Shown here in pieces: positions 31,148 through 33,344 of a stretch of DNA of 33,344 nt (the stretch's first letter is position 1; each line of letters begins with the position of its first letter). Source of the stretch: an uncultured Bacteroidales bacterium (lineage in GTDB: Bacteria > Bacteroidota > Bacteroidia > Bacteroidales > Bacteroidaceae); contig CADCIQ010000060.1 of assembly GCA_902801425.1 (NCBI GenBank), positions 1 to 33,344 on the forward strand, written 5' to 3'. The notes beneath the pieces are model-generated. The model saw only the letters and a program-made list of their open reading frames with translations. It was not told the DNA's origin and searched no databases. The position numbers were made by a program, and so were the translations under genes.

Positions 31148-32383
31148 TTACTTCTTTATATCCTTCACAAACAGCATCTTTTTCCCCTTTGCCCATGCCT
31201 TGAAATCATCGGCAGTCTTGGCATCCTTTGAAGCCCCGAAATGCTCCTTAGAGTAATTGCGCCAAGGCAGGAAGTAGCAAATAGGATATTTCTCAATAAC
31301 AGGCTTGAACACACGCTGCCACCACGTAGAATCAGGAGAGTTCTGATAACCGCACTCCGTCATCGCGATGAGCTTACCGTGCTCCTTCGCAATCTTGGTG
31401 ATAAGCGTCAGGTCTGCATCAAGCCCAGCCTTGAAATCTGCCTCACTACCCCATTGATATGCGTCCTCTCCTATCAGATCCACACGGTCATCACCTGGGT
31501 AACGTACCATCCATTTCTCCTCCGTCCAGTTGCCCTGAAGGTTAGGGGAATAAGACCATACGATGTAGTCTTTTAGGGTGTTAAGACCCTCTAAATCTCC
31601 CTTAAAGGGAGACTTTCCATCGCGGCATACACCTCCCTTTAAGGGAGGACGGGAGGGTCCTTCAATTTTCAATTGATTTATGTAGTCCTGCGTGAGATTC
31701 CAAAGAGCATGGAACTCTGCATCCGAACAGTTTGCCTGTCCCCACCAGAACCAGTTGCCGTTGTTCTCATGCCAAGGGCGGAAGATTACAGGCACCTGAT
31801 TACCTTTCTTATCCTTTAGCGTCAAGAGAAAATCTGATATGCGTTTAAGCCACAACTGATACTTGTCTGCCATCTTGCCACCAGGAAGGAGAGACTTAAC
31901 CGTACTCTTCGGATCATCAATCTGCGAAACAAGGTCTTCGCGCCCAATCTTCTTCAATGCAGCAACAGCCTCGCTGTATGCCGTAATATCCTTCTCAATC
32001 CAAGCCGTAGTACCGAGCAACGGATTACGAGGATGCCACGAAATCGTCACTATCCCCCCGCGCTCATGTTGCCTGATAATCTCCTGACGAATACGAGTGA
32101 AAGGCACGGAGTCGAGATTCTTCTCATCCCCCATCTCAATACCGCCGAGGTCAAAGCCCATCACACCGGGATAGTCGCCCACGAGGTCGTAAGTATCAGA
32201 ACGGTCATTATCCCATTCCCACGAAATGCCATAGAACGGATCATCCTGATGCCCATACATATAGCCTTTCTGCTGTATCTTCGCCATACGGTTAATGAGC
32301 ATCTGTCGAGGCAACGGCTTTGCAGCATCAGCAGAAAGCAGTTGAAACAAAACGATAACGGATAAGGTCAGTAGTTTTTTCAT
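31148..32383 (-). CDS. GH26 endo-beta-1,4-mannanase, secreted
   Basis: 411 residues. Signal peptide about 1-20 (MKKLLTLSVIVLFQLLSADA), no lipobox, so probably periplasmic. GH26 marks are GHQDDPFYG (44-52), ISWHPRN (114-120), the acid/base Glu206 in FRPWHENNGNWFWWG and the nucleophile Glu343 in IAMTECGYQ. It cuts beta-1,4-mannan, probably down to mannobiose. Residues about 240-270 (from EGPSRPPLKGG to GDLEGLNTL) do not belong to the family: they are encoded by a palindromic repeat inserted in frame, just before the strand DYIVWSYSP. First gene of the cluster, with a structured leader upstream. Confidence 0.93.
   Translation of the reverse strand: MKKLLTLSVIVLFQLLSADAAKPLPRQMLINRMAKIQQKGYMYGHQDDPFYGISWEWDNDRSDTYDLVGDYPGVMGFDLGGIEMGDEKNLDSVPFTRIRQEIIRQHERGGIVTISWHPRNPLLGTTAWIEKDITAYSEAVAALKKIGREDLVSQIDDPKSTVKSLLPGGKMADKYQLWLKRISDFLLTLKDKKGNQVPVIFRPWHENNGNWFWWGQANCSDAEFHALWNLTQDYINQLKIEGPSRPPLKGGVCRDGKSPFKGDLEGLNTLKDYIVWSYSPNLQGNWTEEKWMVRYPGDDRVDLIGEDAYQWGSEADFKAGLDADLTLITKIAKEHGKLIAMTECGYQNSPDSTWWQRVFKPVIEKYPICYFLPWRNYSKEHFGASKDAKTADDFKAWAKGKKMLFVKDIKK
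31574..31668. repeat. Palindromic element inserted in frame in the GH26 gene
   Basis: Contains CTCCCTTAAAGGGAG-type and CCTCCCTTTAAGGGAGG hairpins. The outer arms (taagaccctctaaatctccc and aaggaccctcccgtcctccc) are inverted copies, with 'caattttcaattg' at one end as in the gaps at 8331 and 10330. Its length keeps the reading frame and adds about 30 residues. Confidence 0.85.
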
Positions 32384-32440
32384 AAAGTGAATATACCGAG
32401 CTTTAGTTATTTTTTATCGGATGCAACGTACAAAGTACCT

Positions 32441-32484
32441 CGCACGAAAAAAATAGTGCGTGTCTGCCCTCAAGGCAGGCGCAC
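32441..32484 (-). promoter_or_regulatory. Possible transcription attenuator in the GH26 leader
   Basis: Read on the minus strand, a hairpin GTGCG-CTGCC / GGCAG-CGCAC (32484-32456, with a 1x3 internal loop) is followed directly by TATTTTTTT (32455-32447), which is an intrinsic terminator. The next bases, CGTGCG (32446-32441), can pair with the same CGCAC (32460-32456) to form an alternative hairpin that would undo the terminator. It lies about 60-100 bases before the GH26 ATG. It may instead be a plain terminator for upstream transcription. Confidence 0.5.
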
Positions 32485-32502
32485 GTTTCTAATTTTTGAG
32501 TG

Positions 32503-32510
32503 CAAAATTA
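32503..32510 (-). promoter_or_regulatory. -7 box upstream of GH26
   Basis: TAATTTTG on the minus strand, just before the terminator-like hairpin. No TTG is found at the -33 position, so the promoter may need an activator. Confidence 0.45.
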
Positions 32511-32598
32511 GCGTTATTCACTCACATATACTTTGCATTTTTTACCATTTCCTTTGCACTTGTGCGAATTACGAATCGTTAGCAAGTCAACTTCATTA

Positions 32599-32703
32599 GC
32601 TTTAAGGTTTTGAGGTTTAGGTTCTTGCTCTAGCAAGCATCCCTGCGGACAGAGCGATAAGGTCTGACTCGCTAATGGCATTCTGACTAGAAAAACCTTA
32701 AAT
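32599..32703. repeat. Candidate inverted-repeat element upstream of GH26
   Basis: Ends TTTAAGGTTTT (about 32601-32611) and its complement (about 32691-32702) enclose about 80 bases without a convincing gene. Confidence 0.4.
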
Positions 32704-32705
32704 CT

Positions 32706-32832
32706 CATATAAGTGAAAAGTGAATAGCGAAGAATTTAAATTACTTTTTATAGCAAATGGAAAGAGAACGAACTTTGAACTGCTATACTAACTTAAATTT
32801 TTCACTATTCACTCTTCACTATTCACTTTCAA
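32706..32832. repeat. Hairpin of 'agtgaatag/ctattcact' words
   Basis: The left arm near 32711-32742 (agtgaaaagtgaatagcgaa and onward) pairs with the right arm near 32793-32830 (tttttcactattcactcttc and onward). It lies just downstream of the coiled-coil gene. Related words occur at 6420 and 6972. Confidence 0.6.
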
Positions 32833-32871
32833 CTTTAGCTATGCGAAAGTTGAATATCTTTACATACAGAC

Positions 32872-33180
32872 TTATCGCTTATCCTGTAAACCGTAGTCAG
32901 CCCAACGCTCCTTTGGATAGTTGTTCCTAACGATGAGTTTACGTACAACATATTCATCCCTCACCTTATCTAATACTTTGTTCAAGTACTGGACTTTGGG
33001 AGCAAGTTCTGCACGTAGGCGGTCACATTCATCACTGGCAGCCATCAATTCCGTTACAGTTTGTTCCATTGCTGAAAGTTCCTGCAAGGTTGTTCCACCA
33101 CCACCTTCGCTTAGATGCTTGCGCAAGCCTTTAATCAAGTTCTGGCTCTTCTCAATTTGAGTTTCAACTGTTTTAGTCAT
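32872..33180 (-). CDS. Small coiled-coil protein of unknown function
   Basis: 102 residues from the ATG at 33180. The frame is open to a TTG at 33216, but the added residues look unlike protein. The sequence is largely helical with heptad-like spacing (about 5-85), an SEGGGGTT break near residue 25-32, and a C-terminus KLIVRNNYPKERWADYGLQD like that of several short Bacteroidota hypothetical proteins. No function can be assigned. It lies between repeat elements and next to a dispersed-motif copy, so it may belong to a mobile unit. Confidence 0.65.
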   Translation of the reverse strand: MTKTVETQIEKSQNLIKGLRKHLSEGGGGTTLQELSAMEQTVTELMAASDECDRLRAELAPKVQYLNKVLDKVRDEYVVRKLIVRNNYPKERWADYGLQDKR

Positions 33181-33220
33181 AATTTTAAAAATTAAAAAAA
33201 ATAAGTAAGTGGTCAAATTT

Positions 33221-33245
33221 AATTTAACGTGAGTTCGACGAATTA
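33221..33245. repeat. Copy of the dispersed TTAACGTGAGTTCGACGAATT motif
   Basis: The most complete copy in the window. Related copies are at 189-212, 1602-1620, 6482-6506, 6690-6703, 6946-6966 and 21752-21770, all between genes. Confidence 0.8.
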
Positions 33246-33260
33246 TAAGTGCCTGTAAAT

Positions 33261-33291
33261 TTGGTAAATAGCGAAATTTTTAGTAACTTTG
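33261..33291 (+). promoter_or_regulatory. Promoter of the gene leaving the right edge
   Basis: TTG (33261-33263), a 20-base spacer, TAACTTTG (33284-33291). Confidence 0.7.
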
Positions 33292-33328
33292 TAGTGGATT
33301 AAAAACAAAATAAACTAAAAAAATCGCT

Positions 33329-33344
33329 ATGTTTACCGAGGACA
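33329..33344 (+). CDS. Start of a gene cut by the window end
   Basis: ATG followed by codons for F-T-E-D, 37 bases after a good promoter -7 box. Too little remains to identify it. Confidence 0.4.

Noticed and set aside
32514-32708. 64-codon minus-strand frame upstream of GH26
   Set aside because: It spans a candidate inverted-repeat element and a -7 box; the translation looks like translated repeat, not a protein.

Overview
The window looks like chromosome from a Bacteroidota, most likely a Prevotella-type gut or rumen bacterium. The evidence is the promoter form (TTG, about 20 bases, TAnnTTTG) seen upstream of many genes, a BspA-like leucine-rich repeat protein, a 'smalltalk' micro-protein, NhaD, SPI- and lipobox-tagged secreted proteins, and a hemicellulose gene cluster of Bacteroidota type. 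No rRNA, tRNA or CRISPR array was seen.

Layout. 1-1866: a YafQ-type toxin-antitoxin pair in repeat-rich DNA. 1867-6191 (minus strand): 6-phosphofructokinase, a NhaD antiporter and an HtrA/DegP protease. 6192-6996: stacked palindromic repeats. 6997-13051 (minus strand): a probable unit of nucleoside permease, bifunctional nuclease, rsmE, a lipoprotein, and an ABC ATPase plus FtsX-like permease. 13212-14655 (plus strand): an outer-membrane barrel-like protein and a lipoprotein. 14801-18414: a graveyard of mobile or phage-like genes (BRO-N antirepressor remnant, frameshifted REP-type tyrosine transposase with a C-terminal DprA/SLOG-like domain, a relic of the HU/smalltalk module) around a YD-repeat-like lipoprotein. 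18697-19329: BspA-like protein.

19465-32383 is one co-directional minus-strand hemicellulose cluster. In transcription order it encodes GH26 beta-mannanase, GH130 mannosylglucose phosphorylase, a GPH-family sugar symporter, a GH31 alpha-xylosidase-like enzyme, a GH74 xyloglucanase-like enzyme, a cellobiose/mannobiose 2-epimerase and a GH36 alpha-galactosidase. Together they suggest this route: secreted GH26 and GH36 reduce galactomannan to mannobiose, the symporter imports it, the epimerase converts Man-Man to Man-Glc, and GH130 phosphorolyses that to Man-1-P and glucose. GH74 and GH31 add xyloglucan breakdown. No SusC/SusD pair or sensor-regulator is present in the window.

The most unusual feature is the mass of small palindromic repeats. 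They fill almost every wide intergenic gap, often as inverted pairs, and they also run into coding sequence. One sits in frame inside GH26, one inside GH130, others supply part of the signal peptides of GH31 and of a lipoprotein, the N-terminus of the epimerase, and the C-termini of two other proteins. A RAYT-type transposase relic in the same window is a possible, unproven, source of their mobility.
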